56,227 nucleotides of DNA from positions 1 to 56,227 of the forward strand of contig JAFZDO010000018.1 of NCBI GenBank assembly GCA_017561145.1, written 5' to 3'. Of this stretch, positions 27,577-35,708 are shown piece after piece (position 1 is the stretch's first letter; the number at the start of each line of letters is the position of its first letter). This stretch comes from Clostridia bacterium. Lineage in GTDB: Bacteria; Bacillota; Clostridia; Oscillospirales; CAG-382. The position numbers and the translations under genes are program-made. The notes under the pieces are model-generated. The model ran no database searches. It saw nothing but the letters and a program-made list of their open reading frames with translations, and was not told the DNA's origin.

Positions 27577-28182
27577 ATGGCAAGATATCATAACGAGTTC
27601 AAATTCAATCATCCTATCCATGAGCAGCTTTTTGCGGACATTCATCAATATATGCTCAGCGAGGGATATGAATACCGCAATTTCGAGGGTGAAAACGTTT
27701 ATAAAAAGGGTAAAGGTATTGCAGCCGGCCCGACGTTTATTAAAATAATGGCAGATGACGGCAGAATCGTTGTCGAGGCGTGGGTCAAATTTGCCGTTCT
27801 TCCCGGTGTCTATGCCGGCGAAAGCGGACTTGACAGCATGGCATTCGGCACAATTCCCAAGAGCGTGCTTGCAGACCGCGTTCGCAACATCGAGCGTATG
27901 ATAACAAACAACGGCGGCGTTGCGACCGGCGCGACGGCACCTGCCCCCGGCGCCGCTCCTCAGCCTCAACAACCTCCCGTACAACCTCAGCAGCCTCCTC
28001 AATATGCTCCCCCTCCCGTACAACCGCAGCCTCCTGTACAGCCTCAGCCTGCGCCCGTTGAACCTCAACCTGCGCCCGTTGAACCTCAACAAAAACGCGA
28101 GCACATCTTCTGCACCAGATGCGGCAACAAGATGCCGATAAGTGCATCCTTCTGCACAAGCTGCGGAAATAAGCTTAAATAA
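27577..28182 (+). CDS. YHNEFKF-domain protein with zinc ribbon, paralogue 2
   Basis: A 201-residue paralogue of the preceding gene: the same N-terminal domain (ARYHNEFKF ... LFADIHQYMLSEGYEYRNF), a shorter Pro/Gln linker (about 120-172, two EPQ heptads plus QPPVQPQ-like segments) and an almost identical zinc ribbon (CTRCGNKM, CTSCGNKL). Long DNA stretches at both ends are nearly identical to paralogue 1, whereas the middles differ, which fits recent duplication or ongoing gene conversion. GAGG precedes the ATG at the same spacing as in copy 1, and the upstream 30 nt are also related. Function unknown. Confidence 0.8.
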   Translation: MARYHNEFKFNHPIHEQLFADIHQYMLSEGYEYRNFEGENVYKKGKGIAAGPTFIKIMADDGRIVVEAWVKFAVLPGVYAGESGLDSMAFGTIPKSVLADRVRNIERMITNNGGVATGATAPAPGAAPQPQQPPVQPQQPPQYAPPPVQPQPPVQPQPAPVEPQPAPVEPQQKREHIFCTRCGNKMPISASFCTSCGNKLK

Positions 28183-28188
28183 TCGAAA

Positions 28189-28236
28189 AACGGAAGATAA
28201 TTTCTTTAAAAGGAATTGTCTTCCGTTGTTGTTTTT
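28189..28236 (+). terminator. Terminator after the zinc-ribbon pair
   Basis: AACGGAAGATAATTTC (28189-28204) pairs with GGAATTGTCTTCCGTT (28212-28227) with minor mismatches, followed by GTTGTTTTTC. Confidence 0.8.
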
Positions 28237-28237
28237 C

Positions 28238-28266
28238 TTTACAAAGAAAGGATTTTATGATATAAT
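28238..28266 (+). promoter_or_regulatory. Promoter of tex
   Basis: TTTACA (28238-28243), a 17-nt spacer, TATAAT (28261-28266), with a TGA extended -10. It begins inside the T run of the preceding terminator. Confidence 0.75.
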
Positions 28267-28299
28267 ATAAAATAGCAAAATTTGGAAGGATTTTTTCGA

Positions 28300-30444
28300 A
28301 TGGACATAATAGCAAAAATCGCAGAGGAATTAAAAATACGAGTAAAGCAGGTCGAGGCGGCGGTTGCGCTTATCGATGAGGGCAATACGATACCCTTTAT
28401 CGCGCGTTACCGTAAAGAGGCGACCGGCTCGCTTGACGATGAAAAATTGCGCGAGCTTGGCGAAAAGCTTGAATTCTATCGCGCGCTCGATGCAAGACGC
28501 GCAGACGTTCAACGCCTTATCGACGAGCAGGGCAAGCTCACCGAGGAGCTTGTCAACGCTATCGAAAACGCGCAAACTCTTTCCGAGCTCGAGGATATTT
28601 ACCGCCCCTACCGCCCCAAGCGCCGCACCCGTGCGAGCATTGCGGCGGAAGCAGGTCTTACTCCTCTTGCCGAGCTTATGCTTGAGCAGAAAAAGGACGT
28701 TGACATTGTTGCAGAGGCAGAAAATTATCTTAACCCCGAAAAGAAGATAAATACTGCGACCGATGCGCTGAACGGTGCAAAGGATATTATTGCCGAGCGT
28801 GTTTCGGATAATGCCGAATTCCGAAAATGGATACGTGAATTCACATATAAATACGGCAACCTCGTTTCGAAGGCTAAAACCGAAGAGGACAGCGTTTACC
28901 GTCTTTATTACGACTATAACGAGCTTCTTTCTAAAATGCCGTCTCACCGTGTTCTGGCGGTCGACAGAGGCGAAAAGGAGGGCATCCTTTCGGTAAAGGT
29001 CGAGGTCGACAAGGAAAAGATCTTCGATTACCTCCGCGGTCAGATGCTTTCTGCGCGTGAGTGCTCGAGCACCGATTTCGTGCGCGAGGCGACCGACGAT
29101 GCTTACGAACGCCTTATCGCGCCCTCGGTTCAAACCGAAATGCGTAACACCATAACCGAAAATGCACAAGAGCAGGCTATCCGCGTTTTCGGCGAAAACC
29201 TCAAAAACCTTCTTATGCTTCCTCCGGTACGCGGCAAGGTCGTTATGGGCTTTGACCCCGCATACAGAACCGGCTGTAAGATTGCAATAGTAAACGACGT
29301 CGGAGACGTTTTGGATACCACCGTCGTTTATCCGACACCGCCTCAAAACAAGACCGAAGAAGCAAAGGCAAAGCTTAAATCGCTTATCAACAAGCACAAG
29401 GTCGATATCATTTCTATCGGTAACGGCGCCGCATCGAAGGAAAGCGAAATTTTCGTTGCGGGCATGATCAAGGAGCTTGACCGTCCCGTAAGCTATATTA
29501 TGACCAACGAGGCAGGCGCTTCGGTTTATTCGGCGAGCAAGCTTGCGAGCGAGGAATTTCCTCAGTTTGACGTTTCGCTTCGTAGCGCGGTTTCGATCGC
29601 ACGCCGCTTGCAGGATCCGCTTGCGGAATTGGTAAAGATCGACCCCAAAGCTATCGGCGTCGGTCAGTATCAGCACGATATGGAGCAAAAGGCGCTTGAT
29701 ACCTCGCTTTCGGGCGTTGTCGAATCCTGTGTTTCGGGTGTTGGCGCGGACCTTAATACCGCATCGGTCAGCCTCCTTTCACATATCGCGGGCATCAACT
29801 CCAAAATTGCAAAAAGCATTTACGAATATAGAACCACCGTTGCGCGTTTCAAGACGAGAAGCGAGCTTTTGAAGGTAAAGGGTATCGGCGAAAAGGCATA
29901 CAAGCAGTGCGTAGGCTTCCTCCGCGTGCCCGAAAGTGCCGAGGTTTTGGATAACACCTCCGTCCACCCCGAAAGCTACGAGGCGGCTTATTCGCTCCTT
30001 AAATTGCTTGGCTACGGCAGAGAAGACGTGCGCGCTCGCAGACTTGGTGAGATCCGCAACCGTCTTGAGGAAAAGGGCGCACAAAAGGTTGCCGACGAGC
30101 TCGGCATCGGCGTTCCCACACTTAACGATATCGTTTCCGAGCTTATCAAGCCCGGCCGTGACCCCCGTGACGAGCTTCCTCCCCAGATCCTCCGTACCGA
30201 CGCGATGGACATTTCCTCGCTTAAAACGGGCATGGAATTCGTTGGCACCGTCCGTAACGTTGCAGATTTCGGCGCGTTTGTCGATATCGGCGTGCATCAG
30301 GACGGATTGGTTCACATTTCGAAGTTAAGTGATAAGTTTGTCAAGCGCGCAAGCGACGTTGTTAAGGTCGGCGACATTATCAAAGTGAGAGTTATCGACG
30401 TAGACGTTGCAAAAAAACGTATTTCTTTGGAAAAAATCAAGTAG
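28300..30444 (+). CDS. tex: Tex-family RNA-binding transcription accessory protein
   Basis: Cytoplasmic nucleic-acid-binding protein linked to transcription; its exact role is not settled. Domain order is complete: N-terminal Tex helices (GNTIPFIARYRKEATGSLDD, residues 25-45), a YqgF/RNase H-like fold (GKVVMGFDPAYRTGCKIAIVND, near 320), helix-hairpin-helix repeats (LLSHIAGINSKIAKSIYEY; KVKGIGEKAYKQ), and a C-terminal S1 domain (GTVRNVADFGAFVDIGVHQDGLVHIS). A TTG at 28282 also opens the frame, but AAGGA 10 nt before ATG 28300 (MDIIAKI) supports the shorter, 714-residue form. Confidence 0.95.
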   Translation: MDIIAKIAEELKIRVKQVEAAVALIDEGNTIPFIARYRKEATGSLDDEKLRELGEKLEFYRALDARRADVQRLIDEQGKLTEELVNAIENAQTLSELEDIYRPYRPKRRTRASIAAEAGLTPLAELMLEQKKDVDIVAEAENYLNPEKKINTATDALNGAKDIIAERVSDNAEFRKWIREFTYKYGNLVSKAKTEEDSVYRLYYDYNELLSKMPSHRVLAVDRGEKEGILSVKVEVDKEKIFDYLRGQMLSARECSSTDFVREATDDAYERLIAPSVQTEMRNTITENAQEQAIRVFGENLKNLLMLPPVRGKVVMGFDPAYRTGCKIAIVNDVGDVLDTTVVYPTPPQNKTEEAKAKLKSLINKHKVDIISIGNGAASKESEIFVAGMIKELDRPVSYIMTNEAGASVYSASKLASEEFPQFDVSLRSAVSIARRLQDPLAELVKIDPKAIGVGQYQHDMEQKALDTSLSGVVESCVSGVGADLNTASVSLLSHIAGINSKIAKSIYEYRTTVARFKTRSELLKVKGIGEKAYKQCVGFLRVPESAEVLDNTSVHPESYEAAYSLLKLLGYGREDVRARRLGEIRNRLEEKGAQKVADELGIGVPTLNDIVSELIKPGRDPRDELPPQILRTDAMDISSLKTGMEFVGTVRNVADFGAFVDIGVHQDGLVHISKLSDKFVKRASDVVKVGDIIKVRVIDVDVAKKRISLEKIK

Positions 30445-30461
30445 AATATGCAAGCAAACTA

Positions 30462-30490
30462 TTGAAATCTTGCAAAAAGCATTGTATAAT
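30462..30490 (+). promoter_or_regulatory. Promoter of gdhA
   Basis: TTGAAA (30462-30467), a 17-nt spacer, TATAAT (30485-30490). The start codon is 43 nt downstream. Confidence 0.8.
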
Positions 30491-30500
30491 AACTCGTTAA

Positions 30501-31880
<1,380 letters not shown>

Positions 31881-31992
31881 TTAATATTGACGGCTAAGCA
31901 TAGCGGCGCATATCGCATAAACGAAACACTTGCAGTAGGTTAATATCGCTTCGCTCTCGACACAAAACGCAAGCGTTTTGGTCGGTTTTCGT

Positions 31993-32086
31993 GATGTTCG
32001 TGCGCTCGCGCCGAATCCGTGCATAAATGTCCGGATTCGCGAACATCTAAGGAATAAAAATCCACGCGCATGTCGCGGATTTTTAT
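31993..32086. repeat. Palindromic repeat element, copy 2: variable stem, CTAAGG, conserved 33-nt hairpin
   Basis: GATGTTCG (31993-32000) pairs with CGAACATC (32040-32047) around an inner CGAATCC/GGATTCG hairpin. CTAAGG and the same 33 nt as copy 1 follow (32054-32086). The 406-nt gap 31881-32286 also holds a duplicated terminator unit and no convincing gene; a 71-codon open frame on the minus strand across it is dismissed. Confidence 0.75.
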
Positions 32087-32101
32087 GAAGATTCAAATTA
32101 A

Positions 32102-32128
32102 AAAGGACGGCTTAGTGCCGTCCTTTGT
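32102..32128 (+). terminator. Terminator downstream of gdhA, first
   Basis: AAAGGACGGC (32102-32111) pairs with GCCGTCCTTT (32117-32126), then GTTTT. Confidence 0.75.
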
Positions 32129-32202
32129 TTTATAATTTGCACACCGTTCGGGTGAAATCCGATTGGTTCAACACTCGCGGATTTTTATGAAAATTCAATT
32201 TT

Positions 32203-32229
32203 AAAAGGACAGCTTCGGCTGTCCTTTTT
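32203..32229 (+). terminator. Terminator downstream of gdhA, second (TTCG tetraloop)
   Basis: AAAAGGACAGC (32203-32213), loop TTCG, GCTGTCCTTTT (32218-32228). Confidence 0.8.
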
Positions 32230-32238
32230 GTTCAAAGT

Positions 32239-32270
32239 AAAAACGGCTTGGAAAACCAAGCCGTTTTTTA
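32239..32270. terminator. Bidirectional terminator before the CarD-like gene
   Basis: AAAAACGGCTTGG (32239-32251), AAAA loop, CCAAGCCGTTTTT (32256-32268). It suits the minus-strand CarD-like gene ending at 32287. Confidence 0.85.
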
Positions 32271-32286
32271 TAAGAGGAGATTATAC

Positions 32287-32790
32287 TTAAAGAGCTTGTA
32301 CTCTTTCTTGTATCATTAATTTTGCTGCGATCTTGTCCATTTCAAGCGCGGCGGCAAGCTCGCCGTAAAGCAGGTCTTCGACCTTTTTAAGAAAGCGCTC
32401 GTCGATAGCGGAAACCTTCTTTTTTTGCTCGGACAAGAGCTTTTTCTTTACGTGAAATGACACGACGAACTTCATATATTCGTTGCAATCGTGTGTTTTG
32501 ATCATTTTATCGTAACGCTCGGTAAGCTCACGCGGGGAGGTGGTTTTCGTAACCTCAGGCACTATCGTTTCGATAGAGTCGATGATCGCCTGAGCTTCCT
32601 TAGGTGAAACGATATTACGCATAAAAACGGTTTCGCTGTCTGCGGGGGTGAAGATCGTGCAGCTTTGGTAAACGGGGCTTAATCTGTAACAAGTCCTTAA
32701 TTCGCCTAAAAACTCTCGTTCAACTATTTCCTCGACACGGCAGGTGCCGGATTCTCCGTAAAAAATTAAATCGCCTATTGCGAATCTCAT
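32287..32790 (-). CDS. CarD/CdnL-family transcription regulator
   Basis: CarD-type proteins bind the RNA polymerase beta subunit through an N-terminal Tudor-like domain and stabilise open promoters. Residues 1-60 match that domain (FAIGDLIFYGESGTCRVEEIVER, then CYRLSPVY, TIFTPADSETVFMRNIVS). The C-terminal 100 residues are helical, with a lysine-rich stretch (HVKKKLLSEQKKK). The frame opens at 32895, but AGAGAGG 9 nt before ATG 32790-32788 (MRFAIGD) fits a 167-residue CarD protein, the usual size. It has its own promoter and bidirectional terminator. Its targets cannot be told from sequence. Confidence 0.88.
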   Translation of the reverse strand: MRFAIGDLIFYGESGTCRVEEIVEREFLGELRTCYRLSPVYQSCTIFTPADSETVFMRNIVSPKEAQAIIDSIETIVPEVTKTTSPRELTERYDKMIKTHDCNEYMKFVVSFHVKKKLLSEQKKKVSAIDERFLKKVEDLLYGELAAALEMDKIAAKLMIQERVQAL

Positions 32791-32883
32791 AGAAAAATAC
32801 CTCTCTGGGGAAACAAAAAAGGTCTGTTCTGTTTTCTGACAAAACAAACTCGCGGATGAAGCGTGTGTCTCAATGTACAAAAT

Positions 32884-32912
32884 AGTATAACACAATTTTT
32901 TTGTTTTTGCAA
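32884..32912 (-). promoter_or_regulatory. Promoter of the CarD-like gene
   Basis: On the minus strand: TTGCAA (32912-32907), a 17-nt spacer, TATACT (32889-32884), with a TGT extended -10. Confidence 0.8.
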
Positions 32913-32967
32913 GTGTTTTTTACTATATTAGCATATTTTTTTGCTATTATTGTCGATTGTTAAACAT

Positions 32968-32990
32968 AAAACCTCCTCAAAAGAGGAGGC
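32968..32990 (-). terminator. Terminator of the small-membrane-protein / PstS-like operon
   Basis: CCTCCTC (32972-32978) pairs with GAGGAGG (32983-32989), AAAA loop. On the minus strand it is followed by TTTTATG. Confidence 0.75.
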
Positions 32991-32995
32991 TTTTG

Positions 32996-33943
32996 CTATT
33001 TTATAGGGGTATATCCGTTTTCGTCGATTATTTTCTGTCCATCCTCGGAAAGCATAAAGTCAACGAGCTTTTGTACGTTTTCGTTTTGGTTATCCTTGCG
33101 GTAGACCGCATAGAATTGATAGATTATCGGATAACTGCCGTTGCGGATATTTTCCTCGGTCGGCTCGATTCCGTTTACCGAAAGCAGCTTGATTCCGCCG
33201 TTAGCGACAACTCCCTCGACGTAAAACCTGAAGGAAAAGCCGATAGCTCCGCCAAATATCCCCAAAGGATTCTTTTTTATCTCGCGGTCGCCCATAAATT
33301 TAAGCATAACCGTTTGGCTTCCGCTTCCTTCGGGGCGGTCGAGCGGATTTATAATTCGGTCTGCACCGCCGACTTCCGCCCAATTCGTTATCTCGCCTGC
33401 ATAAATATCCTTTATCTGCGAAACCGTAAGGTTGTCTACGGGGTTGTTTTCGTTAACGAAGAAAACAAACGCTTCGTATCCGACCGGAACGTAAACCAAT
33501 TCGACGCCTTGCTCCTTCGCATACTGCTTTTGCTGCTCCGAGGGTGCGGCGCAAAGGATAATATCGACATCTCCGTCGGTAACGCCCTTGTATGCTTCTA
33601 TCGTGTCGGTGAAGCGAATTGCGCTGTCTTGCGTATAATTCTTCGCTTCTGTATCGAACTTGACCGATTCCTGCGGATATACCGAATCGACGATCGATGA
33701 ATAGACAGGAACCAGCGCCGCCGCGCCGTCGATGACGGGAATATCGCCGTCAAGCAAAAGATCCGATTCGACTTTGGTGTATCCCGCGTTAGCGTCGAAG
33801 GGAAGATAACGCTCGGGCTCGATGATGCGTGTGTCAAAATTGATTCCGCAGCGCTGCGTGAAGAGTGCGTAAACACCGCCGTTGAAGCACAAAAATATCG
33901 CTGCGGTAAGTATCAATATAAGTATTTGCCTTGCTTTTCTCAT
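32996..33943 (-). CDS. Membrane-anchored PstS-like substrate-binding protein
   Basis: Periplasmic-binding-protein fold related to phosphate-binding PstS. A single N-terminal hydrophobic helix (ARQILILILTAAIFLCF) is likely a membrane anchor; no clear lipobox follows. The PBP domain includes IDGAAALVPVYSSIVD, DIILCAAPS, YEAFVFFVNENNPVDNLTVSQIKDIYAGEITNW and the PstS-type loop NPLDRPEGSGSQTVMLKF. No ABC permease or ATPase genes adjoin it, unlike a pst operon. The start is taken as ATG 33943, two bases after the previous stop, with AAGGAG inside the end of the upstream gene; GTG 33952 or 33949 is possible. It is the last gene of an operon of tiny membrane proteins. The ligand is unproven; phosphate is only the family's usual one. 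Confidence 0.85.
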   Translation of the reverse strand: MRKARQILILILTAAIFLCFNGGVYALFTQRCGINFDTRIIEPERYLPFDANAGYTKVESDLLLDGDIPVIDGAAALVPVYSSIVDSVYPQESVKFDTEAKNYTQDSAIRFTDTIEAYKGVTDGDVDIILCAAPSEQQKQYAKEQGVELVYVPVGYEAFVFFVNENNPVDNLTVSQIKDIYAGEITNWAEVGGADRIINPLDRPEGSGSQTVMLKFMGDREIKKNPLGIFGGAIGFSFRFYVEGVVANGGIKLLSVNGIEPTEENIRNGSYPIIYQFYAVYRKDNQNENVQKLVDFMLSEDGQKIIDENGYTPIK

Positions 33944-33945
33944 TA

Positions 33946-34086
33946 TCACCACAGCTCCTTCGAAACGAAATGAATTATTGAGGAGCTTCCGTACGTATAA
34001 ACGGCATAAATCGCGTGTGCGACGGTGAGCAAAACCCCAAGAGCAACAATAGAATAGAGTATTGTTAAGAATGTTCTTGTTTTCAT
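33946..34086 (-). CDS. 46-aa single-pass membrane protein ending SSIIHFVSKELW, copy 2
   Basis: Very short gene between the 76-aa protein and the PstS-like gene. MKTRTF is followed by one membrane helix (LTILYSIVALGVLLTVAHAIYAVY) and the tail TYGSSSIIHFVSKELW. It matches the copy at 34353-34493 at 28 of 46 positions, with the last 12 residues fully identical. That conservation, at the same place in a repeated two-gene cassette, is the main evidence that it is real. It starts two bases after the preceding stop, and its last codons (AAG GAG) provide the ribosome site for the PstS-like gene. Function unknown. Confidence 0.75.
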   Translation of the reverse strand: MKTRTFLTILYSIVALGVLLTVAHAIYAVYTYGSSSIIHFVSKELW

Positions 34087-34088
34087 AA

Positions 34089-34319
34089 TTACATATTGCT
34101 TACCACCTGTGTGCCAAGGTGTCCGATAAAAAGCAGAAATGAAAAGATTACCGAAATGACTATCGACGATGCGATAAGGTGGTTGCGCCAAGACTTTCGG
34201 TTGTAGGGGTAATTCTTGTGCTTGATTAACATAACAAGACTTACAATAAACCAAACGACCGGCGCAATGCAGATTATTGCGAAGAACAAAAGAAAAAGTA
34301 CATAAGAAAAATAATTCAT
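34089..34319 (-). CDS. 76-aa two-helix membrane protein, copy 2
   Basis: Unrecognised 76-residue protein with two hydrophobic segments (about 4-33 and 46-70) joined by a short basic loop (KHKNYPYNRKSWRNHLIASS). It aligns with the 76-residue product at 34500-34730, sharing the FAI...W..VS segment, the KS-WR--LIAS loop and the exact length. GAGGTGA lies before the ATG. It forms the first half of the second [76 aa + 46 aa] cassette. No named family is recognised. The equal length and preserved loop in both copies argue for selection. Confidence 0.75.
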   Translation of the reverse strand: MNYFSYVLFLLFFAIICIAPVVWFIVSLVMLIKHKNYPYNRKSWRNHLIASSIVISVIFSFLLFIGHLGTQVVSNM

Positions 34320-34352
34320 ACAGCTTCACCTCGCTATTTGTTTACTTATGCA

Positions 34353-34493
34353 TCACCACAATTCCTTTGAAACGAAATGGATTATCGACGAATTGTCATA
34401 TGCGTATATAGCGTAAACGGTATGTGCGATCGTAAGTATTAAGCCTAATCCAAGAAGGATATAGAATGCCTTTAAAAATGTTTTTGTTTGCAT
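34353..34493 (-). CDS. 46-aa single-pass membrane protein ending SSIIHFVSKELW, copy 1
   Basis: Found by translating the gap between the two 76-aa genes. ATG 34493-34491, stop TGA 34355-34353, 46 residues. MQTKTF is followed by one helix (LKAFYILLGLGLILTIAHTVYAIY) and AYDNSSIIHFVSKELW. It is the counterpart of 33946-34086 (28 of 46 identical, tail identical). It begins six bases after the stop of the upstream 76-aa gene, so translation is probably coupled. No family recognised. Confidence 0.75.
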   Translation of the reverse strand: MQTKTFLKAFYILLGLGLILTIAHTVYAIYAYDNSSIIHFVSKELW

Positions 34494-34499
34494 ATTATC

Positions 34500-34730
34500 T
34501 TACATAAACGATATTGACAACATTGTGACGGCAAGGATCGCCACCGCAATCAAAAAATACAAACCGGTGCAAATTGCCGATGCGATCAGCATGCCGCGCC
34601 AGAATGATTTTTTAGGCATTCCTTTTGGTGTCTTTGCAAAGAAAACGATGCTCACGACCAACCAGGCAATAAGCATAGCCGGAATTGCGAACACTAACAA
34701 AAGAAGTAACAATGAAGCTAAACCTGTCAT
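34500..34730 (-). CDS. 76-aa two-helix membrane protein, copy 1 (first gene of operon)
   Basis: Unrecognised 76-residue protein: two hydrophobic helices (about 3-31 and 46-74) and the basic loop KTPKGMPKKSFWRGMLIASA. First gene of a five-gene minus-strand operon (76 aa, 46 aa, 76 aa, 46 aa, PstS-like) with its own 17-nt-spaced promoter. GGAGG precedes the ATG. Duplication of the whole two-gene cassette, with the loop and length kept, implies that the 76-aa and 46-aa proteins work together. Small partners of a membrane complex or of the PstS-like protein are possible; this is inference. Confidence 0.75.
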   Translation of the reverse strand: MTGLASLLLLLLVFAIPAMLIAWLVVSIVFFAKTPKGMPKKSFWRGMLIASAICTGLYFLIAVAILAVTMLSISFM

Positions 34731-34759
34731 AATTAAACCTCCACATTTTGTATAACGTT

Positions 34760-34788
34760 AGTATAACATTTAAAAACAATAAGTGCAA
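34760..34788 (-). promoter_or_regulatory. Promoter of the small-membrane-protein / PstS-like operon
   Basis: On the minus strand: TTGCAC (34788-34783), a 17-nt spacer, TATACT (34765-34760), with a TGT extended -10. Confidence 0.8.
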
Positions 34789-34803
34789 GTAAAACGGCAA
34801 AAA

Positions 34804-35469
34804 TCAAACTGCAAGAATCTTCTTTTGCAATGCTTCACGGATAACGGTATGGCCCTCTGCGCTGGGGTGCATTCCGTCGATGCCGAGCATATTGCCCATG
34901 CTGCCCTTGAAAACAGAGCGCAGGTCGAGTATCGCGCAGTTTGCGATATGCGCCACCTTTTCGGAAAGGCGGCTGTAATATTCCTGCCAACGCGCAATGC
35001 GGTTAATATCGCCCATCCATTTAATAACGTTTTCGTAATTGAGTCCTTTGGTTACCCAATTAATAAAACGCTCGGAATCAATAGGCACAAGCGTGCAAAT
35101 GGCAACCTTTGCGCCCTTGTTGCGTGCATATTCCACCAATTTCAAATAGGTTTCGGTAAATTTATCCTCGGGCGTGTTGGGGAAATATTCGCCCTTGGGG
35201 TCTTCTGCAACGGCAGACCAGTTATAGTTGCAATCGTTTCCGCCGTATTCGAGCAAAACAACGGTTTCCTCGTCGCAATCGTCGAGAGTGGCTTTCATTA
35301 TTTCAAAGCCCTCGCCGATAGTAGCGCCCATCTTGCAGTTGTTTTCAACCTCAATGCCGTTTTCTGCCAATTCGTCAAAGCGATAGCCGAAAAGCTTATA
35401 ACGCTTCAACTCCTCGTTATACATTACTCCTTTGAGTATTGAATCGCCGTAAATTTTGATTTTTTTCAA
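34804..35469 (-). CDS. SGNH/GDSL-type hydrolase
   Basis: Esterase or acyl-hydrolase fold of unknown substrate. The catalytic blocks are in order: nucleophile Ser in IYGDSILKG (block I), Gly in CKMGATIGEG (block II), Asn in YGGNDCNYNW (block III), and Asp/His in GIDGMHPSAEGH (block V). No signal peptide is seen, so it is probably cytoplasmic. Start TTG 35469-35467 has AAAGGAAG upstream; no better ATG fits. At 221 residues it is a typical single-domain member. It is divergent from the XRE regulator gene across a 239-nt region with inverted repeats. Confidence 0.88.
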   Translation of the reverse strand: MKKIKIYGDSILKGVMYNEELKRYKLFGYRFDELAENGIEVENNCKMGATIGEGFEIMKATLDDCDEETVVLLEYGGNDCNYNWSAVAEDPKGEYFPNTPEDKFTETYLKLVEYARNKGAKVAICTLVPIDSERFINWVTKGLNYENVIKWMGDINRIARWQEYYSRLSEKVAHIANCAILDLRSVFKGSMGNMLGIDGMHPSAEGHTVIREALQKKILAV

Positions 35470-35589
35470 GGTAGTTCTTCCTTTCGGGTTTATAGTCGGA
35501 CATCGCCGACCGCACCCTTATGATACCCGCAAAACGTCAAAAAGTCCACCTACTCACGCGTTCGCGCGCCCTCCTGTGGGTGTTTTGAT

Positions 35590-35629
35590 CGGTAGAGCGA
35601 ATTTTCTACCTCTCTACCGACGGTAGAAA
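35590..35629. promoter_or_regulatory. Two interleaved inverted repeats upstream of the XRE regulator (candidate operator)
   Basis: CGGTAGAG (35590-35597) with CTCTACCG (35612-35619), and TTTCTACC (35603-35610) with GGTAGAAA (35622-35629). Each pair is exact over 8 bp and the two overlap, giving four GGTAG cores in the order +, -, -, +. They sit about 28 nt before the regulator's -35 box. Confidence 0.6.
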
Positions 35630-35656
35630 CGCTTGTAAAATCAAGGGTTTTGCGAC

Positions 35657-35685
35657 TTGACAAGCCAAACGCGATATGGTATTAT
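35657..35685 (+). promoter_or_regulatory. Promoter of the XRE membrane regulator
   Basis: Perfect TTGACA (35657-35662), a 17-nt spacer, TATTAT (35680-35685), with a TGG extended -10. Confidence 0.85.
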
Positions 35686-35708
35686 ACAGTAAAGGATGTG
35701 TTCTTTAA

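Larger units (their letters stand above)
32074..32230. repeat. Two direct copies of a hairpin-tail plus terminator unit
   Basis: A unit running CGCGGATTTTTATGAA, ATTCAA, A/T tract, AAAAGGAC-GC hairpin occurs at 32074-32128 and again at 32176-32230. The terminator stems differ by compensated base changes (GGACGGC/GCCGTCC versus GGACAGC/GCTGTCC). Confidence 0.7.

Noticed and set aside
31881..32096. A 71-codon minus-strand open frame after gdhA
   Set aside because: It runs through the palindromic repeat element, has no ribosome site, and its composition follows the repeats.
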